Below, piece by piece: positions 1 through 8,902 of a stretch of DNA of 64,000 bases (position 1 is its first letter; every line of letters begins with the position of its first letter). The stretch spans positions 186,001 through 250,000 of the forward strand of contig JANXLU010000042.1 of the NCBI GenBank assembly GCA_025354985.1, given 5' to 3'. Position numbers and translations under genes: made by a program. The stretch comes from Chloroflexota bacterium (GTDB lineage: Bacteria > Chloroflexota > Anaerolineae > J036 > Brachytrichaceae). The notes under the pieces are model-generated. The model made no database searches and was not told the origin of the DNA. It was given only the letters and a program-made list of their open reading frames with translations.

Positions 1-1
1 C

Positions 2-316
2 AGTGGGATCCCAGCCCTGACTATCTTTGCAAAAAATACCGATACCGGGGATATTTTTACGAGCGAAACGGCAAGGAATCAGTCTGCGTGGTCAATAACG
101 GTTCCGCCCGGGAACTACACGGTTTTTGCCTACCTGCTTGAATCACCCAATAGCACACTCGCCGGCGGCTACAGTGAATTTGTCAAATGCGGCCTAAAAG
201 TGGGTTGCCCAAGCCACAAGTTAATTCCGATAAAGGCGGAATCCGGCAAAACGACATCCGGGATAGACGTCTCCGACTGGTACGCACCGGCCGGCGCGTT
301 TCCGGCACGCCCGTAA
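2..316 (+). CDS. C-terminal end of a beta-sandwich (carboxypeptidase-regulatory-like) protein, 5' end outside window
   Basis: An open frame enters from the left edge and stops with TAA at 314-316, giving 104 residues. The visible part reads like a small beta-sandwich of the carboxypeptidase-regulatory type: an 'IPALTIFAKNT' strand, a 'VPPGNYTVFAYL' strand/turn, then two cysteines ('KCGLKVGC') and an ending 'SGIDVSDWYAP'. Such domains are common in secreted lipoproteins of Chloroflexota-like bacteria, so extracytoplasmic location is likely, but the signal peptide would lie outside the window. Function unknown. The next gene starts 77 bp downstream on the same strand. Confidence 0.6.
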   Translation, partial: SGIPALTIFAKNTDTGDIFTSETARNQSAWSITVPPGNYTVFAYLLESPNSTLAGGYSEFVKCGLKVGCPSHKLIPIKAESGKTTSGIDVSDWYAPAGAFPARP

Positions 317-393
317 GTTGACTGCGTCACACGCGCGGCCCTGATGGTTCGCAAATATGCTGATTCATCATTCAAAAATGTTAAACTGAGACG

Positions 394-3300
394 GTGAAAC
401 CCGCGAATCTCATACGCATGCGCCAGAGGCGCCGCCACAGCGCCAAAAATAGCATCGGCAAGCGTATTTTTCAAGCGCTCACGGCCCTTGGTGCCATCGG
501 ACTGGCTATCGCCATTGCAATCCCGGTCTCAGCCGCGGCGGGTGTGGTCGGAGTCTATAACTACTTCACACGCGACCTGCCGGACCCCACAAAGGTTCAA
601 ACGGCGCGCGATGACTTTCAGACCACGCGTATATATGACCGAAAGGGCACGCTCCTGTATGAAGTCATTGATCCAACAGCGGGGGACCGCCAATGGGTGA
701 CCTTTACCGATATTTCAAAATTTTTAGTATGCGCGACGGTGTCAAACGAAGACAAAACGTTTTACGAAAACCCGGGCTTTGACATCCGTGGCATCGCGCG
801 CGCCTTCGTAAGCAACCTGCAGGGTGGCGCAACTCAGGGTGGAAGCTCGATCACCCAACAGTTGGTCAAGAACGTCATTATCCCCTCCGACGAGCGCGCG
901 CGGCTGGATTACACACGTAAGATCAAGGAAGTGTTGCTGGCGCAGGAAATCACCCGGCGCTACTCCAAAAATCAAATCCTTGAGTGGTACATCAACACAA
1001 ACAACTACGGCAGCCTTGCCTACGGTATCGAGGCGGCTGCGCGCATTTATTTTGCGAAATCAGCGAGCGCGCTGACGCTTGCCGAAAGCGCCATGCTCGC
1101 GGCCATACCGCAATTCCCCACCCAAAATCCGTTTGACCGCCCGGTGGATGCCAAGGCACGACAGGAAACGATCCTGGATGGAATGTCGGCGCGTTTGACC
1201 GAGGGCGGCATACCGGGATGCAACATCACAGAAGAGCAAATCCAGCAGGCCAAAACAGAGAACATGCGCCTGGCCGCCCGCCAGCAGCGCTTAAACATAA
1301 AAAGCCCGCACTTTTCGCTGTATGCGCGTGACCGAGCCGTGGACTTGCTTGCCGATCACCTGAATATAGATCAGCAGCAAGCCTACAACCTGGTGTATCG
1401 CGGTGGGCTAAAAATAACGACCAGTGTTGACACGGTTTTGGAGGAGCAGATTCGCACAATTGTCAGTGATCAAGTCCTAAGCCTGCAACGATCCAATAAG
1501 AACGCAAACAATGGCGCCGCGGTCGTGCTCAAACCGGATACTGGGGAAATTCTGGCCATGGTGGGCAGTCGGGACTACAACAATGATGTCATTGACGGCA
1601 AGTTTAACGTGGCACTCGGGTTGCGCCAACCAGGATCAAGTTTCAAGCCCATTACGTATATCGAGTTGCTGCGCCAGGGGAATGCCTCGCCGGCGACACT
1701 GTTCTGGGATGTGCGCACACCGTTTCCATCCGGAGGTGATGTGCCCTACGCGCCTGAAAACTATGACCGCAAGTATCACGGACCCATTCGCATGCGCGTA
1801 GCCTTGGCGCGCAGTTACAACATCCCGGCCGTGGATGCGATGAACCGCGCCGGCGTCGGCAATGTCATCCGCACCGCCCATAAGCTGGGGATCACAGATC
1901 TGCGGCGCGGCACGGATTTCTACGGCTTGGCCCTGACCCTGGGGGGCGGCGAAGTCAAGTTGTTGGATATGGCCTATGTCTACAGCACGTTTGCGACCGG
2001 GGGCACGATGAATGGCGTTGCCCGGGCAACCAATCAGCGCGAGCCCGGATTTCGCGAACTCGACCCGGTGGCAATTTTGCGGGTTGAAGATCAACAGGGC
2101 CGGGTGCTATATGACTTTCAACCGGCTTCAAACCCCAAACTGCTGGGGCCAAAAAGTGAGCAGTTGACCTATATGTTGGACACCATGCTGGATGACCCGC
2201 AATCTCGCGCTGAGGCCTTTGGGTATCCAAGTCCACTCGATCTGAAAAACGGACGGCATGCGTCGGTCAAGACCGGAACCACCAATGACAACAAGGACAA
2301 CTGGACCGTTGGTTACACGCCCGACTTTGTCACCGCAGTTTGGGTCGGCAATACGGATAACACACCGATGGCACGTGACGTAACCGGAATTTCTGGTGCG
2401 GCGCCAATCTGGAATGACGTGATGGAGTTGTTGCACAAGGGTCGACCCAACAAACAGTTTGCGCGACCAGACGGACTAAAGCAAATTGGTGTGTGCGCCA
2501 TTGACGGATTAAACCCCAACGGTGACTGTCCCACGATCTCCGAACTGGTTTTGCCCGGGACTGAACCAAAGGTCACCAGCTCGATCGTAAAGAAATTGGC
2601 GGTGATCACCTCCACCGGTCAGCTTGCCCCACCAGGCACACCGCCGGAACAAGTGGAAGAAAAGCTGTTTTACGTGTTCCCACCCCAGGCTCGGGACTGG
2701 CTGGATAGTCTGAAGGAAGAAGATCGCAAACGCCTGTATCCGGAACCACCGGTTGGTGCCACAGGGATATCCGTGACGACCTCTTCTGAAGTGGCAATTA
2801 CGTTCCCGGCCAACGGTGGTTACGTGAGCGCCAATATCACCGGCACAAACGGCCAGATTGGTCAGGTTGAGCTACGCGGTAGTGCGCGCGGTGGGTCGTG
2901 GGTTGCTTACCGTCTGGCGGTTGCCAAAGGCTTTGACCCTGCACCCGAGGGCCCCTGGATCGCGATTGGTCCCGATCACAGCAATCAAGTGGATAACGGT
3001 ACACTGGAGACACTGAATTTGCAGGGTTTTGAAGAAGGCCCATATACACTGCGACTGACCCGTGTTGAGCAGGATCACACCACCGACGCCAGTGTGCGGT
3101 TTACGATTGACAACAAGGCGCCCGTCGTAAAAATCTCACAGCCATTTGCGGGAGAAGGGTATACCAACGGCGAGGAATGGGTGGACGTGCAGGCCGATGT
3201 CAAGGATAACGTCAACGTGGCCAGGGTTGAATTCTTTGCGGGTGGCGCGGACAAACCGTTTGCGATCAAAACCGCGGCGCCATTTGTCGTCAAGTGGGTT

Positions 3301-3411
3301 ATTCCACCCGGATATGCCGGTCCGGTGTCGTTTTATGCGGTTGCCACCGATGGCGCCGGCAATCGCGCGCGCAGCCCTGCAGTTTCGGCGTTTGCAGTGT
3401 ACAAGCGATAG
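394..3411 (+). CDS. Bifunctional penicillin-binding protein 1A (GT51 glycosyltransferase + transpeptidase) with C-terminal Ig-like domain
   Basis: Polymerises lipid II and cross-links peptidoglycan outside the cytoplasmic membrane. The 1005-residue product has a basic N-terminus, one membrane anchor (about 27-57), a GT51 domain with the catalytic glutamate E119 in an EDxxFyxxxGFD context and the GSSITQQLVKN motif at 150-160, and a transpeptidase domain with SxxK (S415-K418), SYN (474-476) and KTG (626-628). All catalytic motifs are intact. After about residue 790 come roughly 200 residues of beta-rich sequence ending in a 'PVVKISQP...DGAGNRARSP' Ig-like (Big) module, which is an extension relative to standard class A PBPs. 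The start used is GTG at 394; an ATG eight codons in (418) is possible. The gene stands alone. Confidence 0.93.
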   Translation: MKPANLIRMRQRRRHSAKNSIGKRIFQALTALGAIGLAIAIAIPVSAAAGVVGVYNYFTRDLPDPTKVQTARDDFQTTRIYDRKGTLLYEVIDPTAGDRQWVTFTDISKFLVCATVSNEDKTFYENPGFDIRGIARAFVSNLQGGATQGGSSITQQLVKNVIIPSDERARLDYTRKIKEVLLAQEITRRYSKNQILEWYINTNNYGSLAYGIEAAARIYFAKSASALTLAESAMLAAIPQFPTQNPFDRPVDAKARQETILDGMSARLTEGGIPGCNITEEQIQQAKTENMRLAARQQRLNIKSPHFSLYARDRAVDLLADHLNIDQQQAYNLVYRGGLKITTSVDTVLEEQIRTIVSDQVLSLQRSNKNANNGAAVVLKPDTGEILAMVGSRDYNNDVIDGKFNVALGLRQPGSSFKPITYIELLRQGNASPATLFWDVRTPFPSGGDVPYAPENYDRKYHGPIRMRVALARSYNIPAVDAMNRAGVGNVIRTAHKLGITDLRRGTDFYGLALTLGGGEVKLLDMAYVYSTFATGGTMNGVARATNQREPGFRELDPVAILRVEDQQGRVLYDFQPASNPKLLGPKSEQLTYMLDTMLDDPQSRAEAFGYPSPLDLKNGRHASVKTGTTNDNKDNWTVGYTPDFVTAVWVGNTDNTPMARDVTGISGAAPIWNDVMELLHKGRPNKQFARPDGLKQIGVCAIDGLNPNGDCPTISELVLPGTEPKVTSSIVKKLAVITSTGQLAPPGTPPEQVEEKLFYVFPPQARDWLDSLKEEDRKRLYPEPPVGATGISVTTSSEVAITFPANGGYVSANITGTNGQIGQVELRGSARGGSWVAYRLAVAKGFDPAPEGPWIAIGPDHSNQVDNGTLETLNLQGFEEGPYTLRLTRVEQDHTTDASVRFTIDNKAPVVKISQPFAGEGYTNGEEWVDVQADVKDNVNVARVEFFAGGADKPFAIKTAAPFVVKWVIPPGYAGPVSFYAVATDGAGNRARSPAVSAFAVYKR

Positions 3412-3536
3412 ATTGTCCTTTGGACTATGCCATGGCGGTTCCAACTATCTGCAACCATGGGGGCGTTGAATTAGGATTGCGTGCACTGGTCATCGACAGC
3501 GCACGCAAAACGGCTGGCGAGGCCAGTTGGCCAACC

Positions 3537-3542
3537 TACAAT
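3537..3542 (+). promoter_or_regulatory. -10 box (TACAAT) for the quinone oxidoreductase gene, leaderless geometry
   Basis: TACAAT lies 8 nt before the ATG at 3551 and there is no Shine-Dalgarno sequence, so transcription would begin within a few bases of the start codon. It also supports the ATG at 3551 over the upstream in-frame TTG at 3527, which lies before the box. Confidence 0.45.
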
Positions 3543-3550
3543 TGGCAACC

Positions 3551-4522
3551 ATGAAAGCCATTGTTTTTGACCAGCCGGGTGCCCCGACAGTGATGCACAT
3601 CGGCGATGCGCCCGTGCCAATACCCGGTCCGGATGAATTGCTCATACGCGTTCACGCGACGGCAGTTAATCGGGCCGACACCTTGCAGCGTCGGGGTAAT
3701 TACCCACCACCCACCGATGCCTCTCCAATTCTTGGGCTCGAACTTGCTGGAGAGGTCACCCATGCCGCGGGAGGCTTCCAGGTGGGTGATCGCGTTATGG
3801 CGGTTGTCACCGGTGGTGGCTATGCCGAATTTGCAACAGTGCCCGCGGGTATGGCCATGCACATTCCCGACACCATGACCTATGAAGATGCCGCCGCGAT
3901 ACCCGAAGTATTTCTAACCGCGTATCTAAATTTGTTCACTCTTGGGCGCTTACAACCGGGCGAGACCGCCCTTGTACACGCGGGAGCCAGTGGCGTGGGC
4001 ACGGCGGCAATTCAGCTGATTCGTGCCGCAGGCGGCGTGGCGCTGGCAACCGTTCGCAACACCGATAAAGTGCCGATTTGCAAACACCTGGGCGCGGCGC
4101 ATGTCATCGACAGCACTGTTGAGAACTTTGCCGACGCGGTTCTTGCGCAAACCGGCGGACAGGGGGTGCAGGTGATCCTTGATTTTGTCGGTGCACCATT
4201 CTGGAATGACAACCTGCGTGCGGCAGCCATGGACGGCCGGCTTTTACTGGTCGGTTCGATGGGCGGTACCGTCGGCCAACTTGACCTGGGCGCAATCATG
4301 GGCAAGCGACTAATCATCACCGGGCGCACATTGCGGCGTACGCCTTTGGCGCAAAAGGTGTCGCTCACGCGCACGTTTGAATCATTCGCAATGCCACGCT
4401 TTGCCGATGGCAGGTTGAAGCCGATCATAGACAGCACCTTCGAGCTTGGCGACGCGCCCAGTGCCCATCAGCGTATGGAGGCCAACCTGAACACCGGGAA
4501 GATTATTCTGCGCCTGACGTGA
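3551..4522 (+). CDS. NAD(P)H:quinone oxidoreductase, zinc-independent MDR family (PIG3/QOR-like)
   Basis: A 323-residue medium-chain dehydrogenase/reductase expected to transfer hydride from NADPH to quinones or other electrophilic alkenes in the cytoplasm. It begins 'MKAIVFDQPG', has the GroES-like half in residues 1-125 and a Rossmann nucleotide-binding motif GASGVG at 145-150. The cysteine ligands of structural and catalytic zinc seen in alcohol dehydrogenases are absent, as in the QOR/PIG3 branch ('NRADTLQRRGNYPPP'). The ATG at 3551 is preferred to a TTG at 3527. Its last 20 bp overlap the convergent thiamine pyrophosphokinase gene. Confidence 0.88.
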   Translation: MKAIVFDQPGAPTVMHIGDAPVPIPGPDELLIRVHATAVNRADTLQRRGNYPPPTDASPILGLELAGEVTHAAGGFQVGDRVMAVVTGGGYAEFATVPAGMAMHIPDTMTYEDAAAIPEVFLTAYLNLFTLGRLQPGETALVHAGASGVGTAAIQLIRAAGGVALATVRNTDKVPICKHLGAAHVIDSTVENFADAVLAQTGGQGVQVILDFVGAPFWNDNLRAAAMDGRLLLVGSMGGTVGQLDLGAIMGKRLIITGRTLRRTPLAQKVSLTRTFESFAMPRFADGRLKPIIDSTFELGDAPSAHQRMEANLNTGKIILRLT

Positions 4523-5156
4523 CAGAATGTATGCACAGCAAACGTCCGGATGAATAGCATACGCTGGCCTCGCGTGCCACCAACACGTTGCTCACGCCGC
4601 GTGCCGGGCCAAACCGCAGGGATTCACCGCGCAATGGATATTGCAACCCCTCGGTAGTAATGGCGTCAACGTCGCCACCTATTGGCAACAATGAGATCGT
4701 ATCGCCCACGCTACCGCAAATTATGTTCCGCACGGTTGGCTGCAGCAAGACTAGTCGCTCGCGCTCGGAGACAATTATCACGCTCACGTGTTGCAGTTGA
4801 GGCAATGCCAGCAACATGATGTTTGCCAACATTTGATCGCTGCGTCCACCCACCGCGCCTAGAATAATGATTTCATCGGGACCTTGACTGACCGCCCACA
4901 TAAGGGCGAGTTCAAGATCGGTCTCCTCCTTCTCGCGAGGATGTTGAACCAATTCGGTTCCCAACTGTTTCAACTGCGCGAGCTCGGTGGAACCAAGCGA
5001 ATCAAAATCACCAACCACCATTGTCGGGCGAATGTGCAAGTGGAGCGCAACTCGCGCGCCCCCATCGGCACAACACAAGGTATCACCCGAGCGGAACCAG
5101 TCGGAAACCTCCAAGTCAGTCGGGGGAACGCCATTGGCGATGATCACTATGCGCAT
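4503..5156 (-). CDS. thiN: Thiamine pyrophosphokinase
   Basis: Converts thiamine plus ATP to thiamine diphosphate, the cofactor used among others by the E1 enzyme at 51.5-53.5 kb. The 217-residue protein carries the family's motifs: ADGGA at 30-34, GDFDSLG at 49-55, the acidic KEETDLELAL at 76-85 and GAVGGRSDQML near 100-110; the C-terminal half is the thiamin-binding beta domain. Length is normal. It starts with ATG; a TATAGT box sits 13 nt upstream in the 82-bp divergent spacer shared with the P-type ATPase gene. Its 3' end overlaps the convergent oxidoreductase by 20 bp. Other thiamine genes are not present nearby. Confidence 0.9.
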   Translation of the reverse strand: MRIVIIANGVPPTDLEVSDWFRSGDTLCCADGGARVALHLHIRPTMVVGDFDSLGSTELAQLKQLGTELVQHPREKEETDLELALMWAVSQGPDEIIILGAVGGRSDQMLANIMLLALPQLQHVSVIIVSERERLVLLQPTVRNIICGSVGDTISLLPIGGDVDAITTEGLQYPLRGESLRFGPARGVSNVLVAREASVCYSSGRLLCIHSVTSGAE

Positions 5157-5238
5157 TGTGGTGTCGCGAACTATACCCGCCCGGCCGGCCTAAATCCATT
5201 GAATCTGTCGTTAAACAAAGAGTGACACAATACGTCCC

Positions 5239-7668
5239 GTGGAATTGACAGGACTTTCAGATGCGGATGTGCAACAGCGCATATCGCTAAAACAGACCAA
5301 TGCCGTTGTGCACAAAAGCGCGCGGAGCGGTTGGGAAATTATTCGGGAGAACGTATTCACGATTTTCAACGTGATTCTCTTCTCCACCCTGGTTGCCCTC
5401 ATGTTGCTGACCTTTGTGCCGTTGCCAGACGAGGCCGGCGTGCCCCGAATCGCCTCGCCCGGTGTGCGGATGGCGGTCTTTGGGGATGTGCTTTTTACAG
5501 GCATCAGCGTCTTTCTAAATATGGTCATTGGCATGGTCCAGGAATTCCGCGCCAAGCGCGACCTTGACAAACTTGCCAAACAAAACATTCGCAAGGCCCG
5601 TGTGCTGCGCAACGGGGCGCTTTGTGACGTTCCGGTTGACAACATCGTATTGGATGACCTGATCGAATTAACACCCGGCGACCGAATTCCGGCAGACGGC
5701 ACATTGCTCAACGGCGAAGGTATTGAGGTGGACGAGAGCCTGCTTACCGGGGAAAGCGACAATATTCACAAAGTAAAGGGCGAGACTGTGATCAGCGGAA
5801 GCTTTTGTGTGGTCGGTCGTGGATTGATGAAGGCCGAACAGGTGGGGTTGGCCAGCTACGCAAACCAGCTTACGCAGATTGCAGTGCAGTCCAAGGATCA
5901 CTTGACACCGTTGCAGAAGAAGATCAATGTGGTCGTGCAACTGCTGGTTGCCATCATGGTCGTTGTCGCCGTTTTGGAGTTAATTTCGGCATTCAACCGG
6001 CACACACCCGTGTTGGAGGCGCTTCGTTTTACGACCGTCATTGTGGGCAGCTTTGTACCAAGCGGATTGGTACTTGCCATTACGGTGAGCCTGGCCGCCG
6101 GTGCGGTGCGTATCAGCCGCGAAGGAACGCTTGTGCAACGCGTCAGCGCGGTTGAGAGCATGGGTAACGTTACGGTGCTGTGTGTTGACAAAACGGGCAC
6201 GCTCACTCAAAACAAATTAACCGTGACCGAGGTGGTGCCGCTCTGCGGCGCAATGGAGGCAGAAGCCCGGCACATGCTGGCCTTGTATGCGGGGAATGTG
6301 GCGGCGCAAAATGGAACAGCCCGGGCGATTGCAACCTACGCCGGGTCGGCCACCACCGAGCTAAAACTTGGAGAATTGCCATTTAGCTCGGCGCGCAAAA
6401 CCGGCGTCGTCATGATTCAGCAAGGAGCGGGATCGCTGTGCATCGCGCTTGGCGCACCCGAATACGTCATTCCGCCTGGTCACGCTGAGATTCACGCACA
6501 GGTGCGCTTGTTCCAACGACAAGGTTTACGGGTCGTGGCACTGTCGACTCAGCCCGGGCCCATGCTGGAATCATTCGACCCAGCAAGCGGAAAACCAATC
6601 TGCCTGGTGGTCATAGAGGATCAACTGCGACCGGACATTGTGGAAACCATGCGCATGTTTGACCAGGCGGGCGTGCGGGTAAAGATCATCAGCGGTGACA
6701 ATGCCGACACGGTTCAAGCCATCGCCGTCCGGCTTGGCATGCATGCAGACCGGGTGGTGACGCAAACAGAGCTCGCCTCGATGGACACCGCGGCTTTTGC
6801 CGAAGCCGCCCAACAATCCGAGGTATTTGCCCGAATCACCCCGGAGTATAAAAAACTGTTGGTCGCCTCCCTGACGCAGCAGGGCGAATACGTGGCCATG
6901 GTCGGAGACGGCGTTAATGACGTTCCCGCACTCAAGCAAGCGCGCCTTGGTATAGCCATGAATGATGGCGCGCAAATCACCCGGGATGTGGCGGAGCTTG
7001 TCTTGTTAAATAACAATTTGAGCACGCTTCCACACGCACTGTTTGAAGGGCAGGCCATCACCCAGAAAATTCTGGCCAGCGCCAAACTGTATCTTGCAAA
7101 GAATGCCGTCACCATCCTGGCGATTCTGTTTGCCGGGTTTGTAGGCTTGGAGTTTCCTGCTGCGCCGCGATTGGTGAGTTGGATCGTAACCATCTCAGTC
7201 GGCATCCCATGCTTTTTGTTGGCGCTTGGCGTTGTAAAACCAAATCACACGCGGGACGTAGCCCAGGGCGTGCTGTTGTATAGCATCATCGCGGGGGCCG
7301 TTGGGGCTGTGATTCTCGTTGTATCCTACATTATTGCAAACAGTCTTGCGAATGTGGTCGCCGCCCGCACGGTATTCGGTTTGGCTACCCTGCACTTTGC
7401 CATCCACATTTTCTGGGATGTTTTTGGGGTGAGTATTTTTACTCCAGCCAGCATCCGACATCACCCGCGCGAATTTTTTATCGGACTAATTTTGCTTGCG
7501 GTCGGTATCTTTGTGCCCACAACCGCGCCTCGTGGTTTTGGTGCGCAGACGCTAACTTGGCTTGAATTGCTCAATGCGGCGGTATTGCCGCTGATCGGCG
7601 CCTTTGTCTTTAATCGCTTGTTGTATGGCAGCTTTATGCGGAGTGCCATCAGAACACTGCGAACCTAA
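5239..7668 (+). CDS. HAD-type P-type cation ATPase, CtpE-like, with altered M4 ion motif
   Basis: An 809-residue membrane pump. It has the actuator-domain TGES (170-173), the phosphorylation site DKTGTLT with D317, and the hinge GDGVND (556-561), plus paired transmembrane helices near 40-60, 80-105, 235-290 and six at the C-terminus. The N-terminus ('GLSDADVQQRI...NVFTIFNV') and 'VIGMVQEFRAKRDLDKL' match the CtpE subgroup, characterised in mycobacteria as a calcium uptake pump. The M4 motif is VPSGL (S275) where CtpE and SERCA-type pumps have P-E-G-L, so an acidic ion ligand is missing and the substrate cannot be assumed to be calcium. Start is GTG; the 3' end overlaps lysA by 4 bp. Confidence 0.88.
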   Translation: MELTGLSDADVQQRISLKQTNAVVHKSARSGWEIIRENVFTIFNVILFSTLVALMLLTFVPLPDEAGVPRIASPGVRMAVFGDVLFTGISVFLNMVIGMVQEFRAKRDLDKLAKQNIRKARVLRNGALCDVPVDNIVLDDLIELTPGDRIPADGTLLNGEGIEVDESLLTGESDNIHKVKGETVISGSFCVVGRGLMKAEQVGLASYANQLTQIAVQSKDHLTPLQKKINVVVQLLVAIMVVVAVLELISAFNRHTPVLEALRFTTVIVGSFVPSGLVLAITVSLAAGAVRISREGTLVQRVSAVESMGNVTVLCVDKTGTLTQNKLTVTEVVPLCGAMEAEARHMLALYAGNVAAQNGTARAIATYAGSATTELKLGELPFSSARKTGVVMIQQGAGSLCIALGAPEYVIPPGHAEIHAQVRLFQRQGLRVVALSTQPGPMLESFDPASGKPICLVVIEDQLRPDIVETMRMFDQAGVRVKIISGDNADTVQAIAVRLGMHADRVVTQTELASMDTAAFAEAAQQSEVFARITPEYKKLLVASLTQQGEYVAMVGDGVNDVPALKQARLGIAMNDGAQITRDVAELVLLNNNLSTLPHALFEGQAITQKILASAKLYLAKNAVTILAILFAGFVGLEFPAAPRLVSWIVTISVGIPCFLLALGVVKPNHTRDVAQGVLLYSIIAGAVGAVILVVSYIIANSLANVVAARTVFGLATLHFAIHIFWDVFGVSIFTPASIRHHPREFFIGLILLAVGIFVPTTAPRGFGAQTLTWLELLNAAVLPLIGAFVFNRLLYGSFMRSAIRTLRT

Positions 7669-8870
7669 CCAAATTCAAGCGCCCATAAATCTGCAAGAGG
7701 TTCGCGTTTGCGGATCACGCGCCAGTGTGTGCCCTCGGTCATCACTTCGGCCGCACGGGGTCGGGTGTTGTAGTTGGACGACATGGACATGCCGTATGCG
7801 CCCGCGTGTTCAAAGGCCAGTAAATCTCCGCGTTCCAGGCACGGTAGCACGACGTGATGCGCCAACCAGTCACCACTTTCACAAATTGGTCCAACCACGT
7901 CGTAGGAAACCATGGTTCCGGACCAAACGTGATCCCTAATGGCAGAAACCCCGTGAAAAGCCTGATATAGCGTTGGTCGAATAAGGTCATTCATGGCGGC
8001 GTCAACCACTGCATAGTTCGTTCCACCATTTTCTTTCGTAAACAACACGCGCGTTAGCAACCGACCCGCATCCGCCACGATGTAGCGCCCGGGTTCAAAC
8101 TGCACCTGCACGCCTGCAGATTGTGCCATTGGAAGGATCGCAGCGGCAATTTCCTCGATCGGCGCCAGATTGTTGGCATCGCGATAATCCACGCCAAACC
8201 CGCCCCCCATGTCCACGTGGCCAATTGTCATTCCCATCACTTTGCTGGCAGCAACGAACTCAAGCAGCACGGTCATGGTCTGAACATAGGTTGAAACCTC
8301 AAACAATTGGCTCCCAATATGAGCGTGCACGCCATCGATCACCACACCCGGATATTCCGAGCGGGCGGCCACAAGTGCAAGTGCCTGATCTATGGTGATG
8401 CCAAACTTGCTGCTGCCCTTTCCAGTGGCCAGATATTGGTGCGTATGCGGATCTACCGCCGGGTTTATCCGCAACGCAACCCGGGCCGTCTTGTGGCGGG
8501 CCAGCGCCATATCACTGACCACGCGAAGTTCCTGCGCGCTCTCAATATTTAGCCAGGCGACGCCATGGTCCAGGGCGGCCGCGATTTCGTCATCACGTTT
8601 GCCTACACCGGCAAACACAATTTGGCTTGGCTGGGCGCCAGCCGCCAGAACGCGGGCGGCCTCCCCCCAGCTTACAACGTCGAACCCGGCGCCGAGTTTG
8701 TTCAGGAGTTTTAGCACGGCCAGGTTGCCGTTGGCTTTGACCGCGTAATGTAGTGCACCAGCCCCAAGCGCGTTTTCAAGGCGCTTGAAGTTGGCTGCAA
8801 TGCGATCCGCGTCATACACAAAGCAGGGTGTGCCGATTTCAGCCGCAATACTAATAAGCTGCTGGTTCAT
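7665..8870 (-). CDS. lysA: Diaminopimelate decarboxylase
   Basis: PLP enzyme that decarboxylates meso-diaminopimelate to lysine, the last step of lysine synthesis. The 401-residue sequence is a fold-III decarboxylase: PLP lysine K45 in HYAVKAN, HIGSQ (184-188), the glycine-rich phosphate loop GGGFG (222-226), EPGRY (259-263) and CESGD (330-334), where C330 and D334 are the active-site residues contributed across the dimer. The CESGD and length fit DAP rather than ornithine/arginine decarboxylase. ATG start with a TATCAT box 10 nt upstream and no Shine-Dalgarno site. Monocistronic; convergent with the P-type ATPase. Confidence 0.93.
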   Translation of the reverse strand: MNQQLISIAAEIGTPCFVYDADRIAANFKRLENALGAGALHYAVKANGNLAVLKLLNKLGAGFDVVSWGEAARVLAAGAQPSQIVFAGVGKRDDEIAAALDHGVAWLNIESAQELRVVSDMALARHKTARVALRINPAVDPHTHQYLATGKGSSKFGITIDQALALVAARSEYPGVVIDGVHAHIGSQLFEVSTYVQTMTVLLEFVAASKVMGMTIGHVDMGGGFGVDYRDANNLAPIEEIAAAILPMAQSAGVQVQFEPGRYIVADAGRLLTRVLFTKENGGTNYAVVDAAMNDLIRPTLYQAFHGVSAIRDHVWSGTMVSYDVVGPICESGDWLAHHVVLPCLERGDLLAFEHAGAYGMSMSSNYNTRPRAAEVMTEGTHWRVIRKREPLADLWALEFG

Positions 8871-8880
8871 AAATCGCGCG

Positions 8881-8886
8881 ATGATA
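8881..8886 (-). promoter_or_regulatory. -10 box (TATCAT) for lysA, leaderless geometry
   Basis: On the minus strand TATCAT is followed by 10 nt and then the lysA ATG (8868-8870). No Shine-Dalgarno sequence intervenes and no convincing -35 is visible. Confidence 0.4.
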
Positions 8887-8902
8887 CAGGTGAGCCCGTC
8901 AC

